Source: a virus | Reading direction: 5' to 3' (one strand) | DNA: 64,000 nucleotides | Virus record (IMG/VR): IMGVR_UViG_3300008624_000005 | Coordinates: 21,741-85,740 of that record | Shown here: piece after piece, positions 63,050 through 64,000 of the stretch | Position numbering within the stretch: the stretch's first letter is position 1 | Layout: each line of letters starts with the position of its first letter | The notes under the pieces: generated by a model | Seen by the model: the letters and a program-made list of their open reading frames with translations, nothing else | What the model was told of the DNA's origin: nothing | Databases searched by the model: none | Made by a program: the position numbers and the translations under genes

Positions 63050-63309
63050 TGAAAGATTATGTAGAAATGATGAAAGAATTTAGACAATTATCTGAAGCAC
63101 CAAAATCAGATAATGTAGGTACACAATACGAAGAAATTGACGATCAATCAAAATATGAATATGACGACAGTCGGCGCCCTCGATTAACACTTACACATTT
63201 GAACAAATTGAAAAAAATGCGTAAGTTAAAAAAGTTAGATCTTGATAAAAGATACAAATTTTTTAAAGAAATTTACGGAATCCCACCAGCACCTCCTCCA
63301 ACGATGTAA
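63049..63309 (+). CDS. small prohead-region protein (gp67 position), 86 aa
   Basis: In T4 the gene after 20 is 67, a small prohead-core protein. This protein is not strongly acidic overall: acidic residues 22-42, then RRPRLTLTHLNKLKKMRKLK, a basic helix, and a Pro-rich end. That LTLTHLNKLKKMR segment is shared by small hypotheticals in the same position in T4-like marine phages. Prohead assembly is therefore inferred from position. Confidence 0.7.
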   Translation: MKDYVEMMKEFRQLSEAPKSDNVGTQYEEIDDQSKYEYDDSRRPRLTLTHLNKLKKMRKLKKLDLDKRYKFFKEIYGIPPAPPPTM

Positions 63310-63411
63310 TTTTTTTCCAAAAAAGGCGATTTTTAGACCTTTTTCTAAGCTATTTCTCTCTCGAATTGTAAATATTAATAGTTTCAAAACGCTTTCTTTA
63401 GGAGTAATTAT
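63310..63411 (+). other. intergenic stretch with weak hairpin and late-promoter-like box
   Basis: The stretch contains A-rich/T-rich inverted runs (AAAAAGG...CCTTTTT, about 63322-63346) that could act as a weak terminator, then TGTAAATA (63367-63374), one mismatch from the late consensus, 38 bp before the next ATG. AGGAG precedes that ATG. Confidence 0.35.
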
Positions 63412-64000
63412 ATGACCACGAGAGAAAAACTTGAAAAGGTCCTCGAATTTATCATAAACGAGGAAAATGAAAAGGCCAGCGACCTCCTTCATGATGTATT
63501 TGTGGAAAAGGCTCGAGGCATTTACGAAGAGATTGCAACCGAAGACGAAGATCTTGAGGAAGCAACAGAAGAAGAAGTCGAGGAAGCAAAATCCGACGAC
63601 GACAAAGAAGATAAAGAACAAGTAGACGAAGCAGACATTCAAGATCAATTTGCAGACGAAGTCGAAACCGACAGCGAAATGATTGATCAAGAAGAAGTAG
63701 CAGAAGAAGATCCAATAGGTGACGAAATGCCTATGGATGATGAAATGGGTGACGCAGAAGGCGAAGATCCTGTTGAAGATGCTTTTATGAATGTTGAAGA
63801 TGCTTTAGACGAACTTAAAGCCGAATTTGCTCAACTAATGGGTGACGAAGAGCCAGTAGATATGGACGACGAAGCACCAGTAGATGATATGAGCGATATG
63901 GTTGACGCAGAAGAAGAAGATCCATTAATGATGGGTGGAAACGACGAAGAACCAGTAGAAGAAGAACTTGATTACGAACAAGTTGGTGAAGGTGCAGTAA
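63412..64000 (+). CDS. acidic prohead-core protein (gp68-like), partial
   Basis: From ATG 63412 the frame is open to the right edge, at least 196 codons. The N-terminus TTREKLEKVLEFIINEENEK followed by LLHDVFVEKARGIYEEI matches proteins placed after the portal in T4-like marine phages. From residue 40 on it is Glu/Asp dominated (DDEMGDAEGEDPVEDAF), with a predicted coiled coil (VEDALDELKAEFAQLM). In T4 the order is 20-67-68-21, and gp68 is an acidic prohead-core protein. A scaffold role is inferred. The C-terminus is outside the window. Confidence 0.75.
   Translation, partial: MTTREKLEKVLEFIINEENEKASDLLHDVFVEKARGIYEEIATEDEDLEEATEEEVEEAKSDDDKEDKEQVDEADIQDQFADEVETDSEMIDQEEVAEEDPIGDEMPMDDEMGDAEGEDPVEDAFMNVEDALDELKAEFAQLMGDEEPVDMDDEAPVDDMSDMVDAEEEDPLMMGGNDEEPVEEELDYEQVGEGAV

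Noticed and set aside
63235-63715. Minus-strand frames over the acidic prohead gene
   Set aside because: Complement of GAA/GAC-rich codons gives Phe/Leu-rich shadows.
1-64000. CRISPR arrays, insertion sequences, integrase or att sites
   Set aside because: No regularly spaced direct repeats, transposase motifs or tRNA-adjacent repeats were seen; protein-level repeats in fibre genes explain the recurring strings.

Overview
The window is a 64-kb internal piece of a large, AT-rich, T4-like marine myovirus genome. The clearest evidence is a set of T4-type genes: gp25, gp6, gp5, gp53, a gp48-like protein, gp26, a gp51-like frame, gp20 (portal), the late sigma factor gp55 and gp46/gp47. They share the style of cyanophage and pelagiphage relatives: a short gp53, a gp5 without lysozyme, huge repeat-rich fibre genes and many small hypotheticals. 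I see no photosynthesis genes, tRNAs, rRNAs, integrase, CRISPR array or insertion sequence. Two lipoprotein genes imply a Gram-negative host. A marine alphaproteobacterium (SAR11-like) is a guess from composition and gene style only.

Layout. 1-11982 (minus): an open giant structural ORF, gp6 and gp25. 12118-18925 (plus): small accessory genes behind a sigma70-type promoter, including PRPP synthetase, a 2OG-Fe(II) oxygenase broken by a frame change, and, behind a second such promoter, two related lipoproteins. 18922-49894 (minus): one 31-kb block. It holds a small cassette (94-aa virion module, membrane transporter-like protein, 2OG oxygenase, U32-like/methyltransferase fusion, YkgJ-like coiled-coil protein), then fibre and adhesin genes, then baseplate genes and a nucleotidyltransferase. 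49974-57349 (plus): gp55, two tandem 2OG oxygenases, gp47, gp46, a dihydroorotate dehydrogenase-like enzyme, a PD-(D/E)XK nuclease, a 352-bp structured non-coding stretch and a HAD nucleotidase. 57346-58673 (minus): gp26 with a gp51-like frame overlapping its end. 58721-64000 (plus): tape-measure candidate, portal, a small gp67-position protein and an acidic prohead-core protein that runs off the window.

How the genes work together. Early or middle genes sit behind TTGACA/TATAAT promoters, four of which share the longer string (T/A)TGGTTGACA. Late genes are preceded by T4-type (N)ATAAATA boxes, and gp55, which would read them, is itself behind a sigma70-type promoter. The portal gene carries both signals overlapped. 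PRPP synthetase, the DHODH-like enzyme, the HAD nucleotidase and the nucleotidyltransferase point to support of host nucleotide supply, while gp46/47 and the nuclease supply host-DNA breakdown and recombination.

Most notable observations: (1) a slippery T TTT TTC at the end of gp26 leading by -1 into a gp51-like frame with no usable early start, beside the tape-measure candidate, as in lambda G/GT; (2) a PQQ-type sugar dehydrogenase beta-propeller inside a fibre protein; (3) a structured 352-bp non-coding stretch; (4) tandem phage lipoproteins with a 10-bp perfect hairpin at the second gene's start; (5) a U32-like/methyltransferase fusion cassette; (6) a lysozyme-like domain moved from gp5 to the neighbouring fibre protein, next to an M15 peptidase fold that has lost metal ligands.
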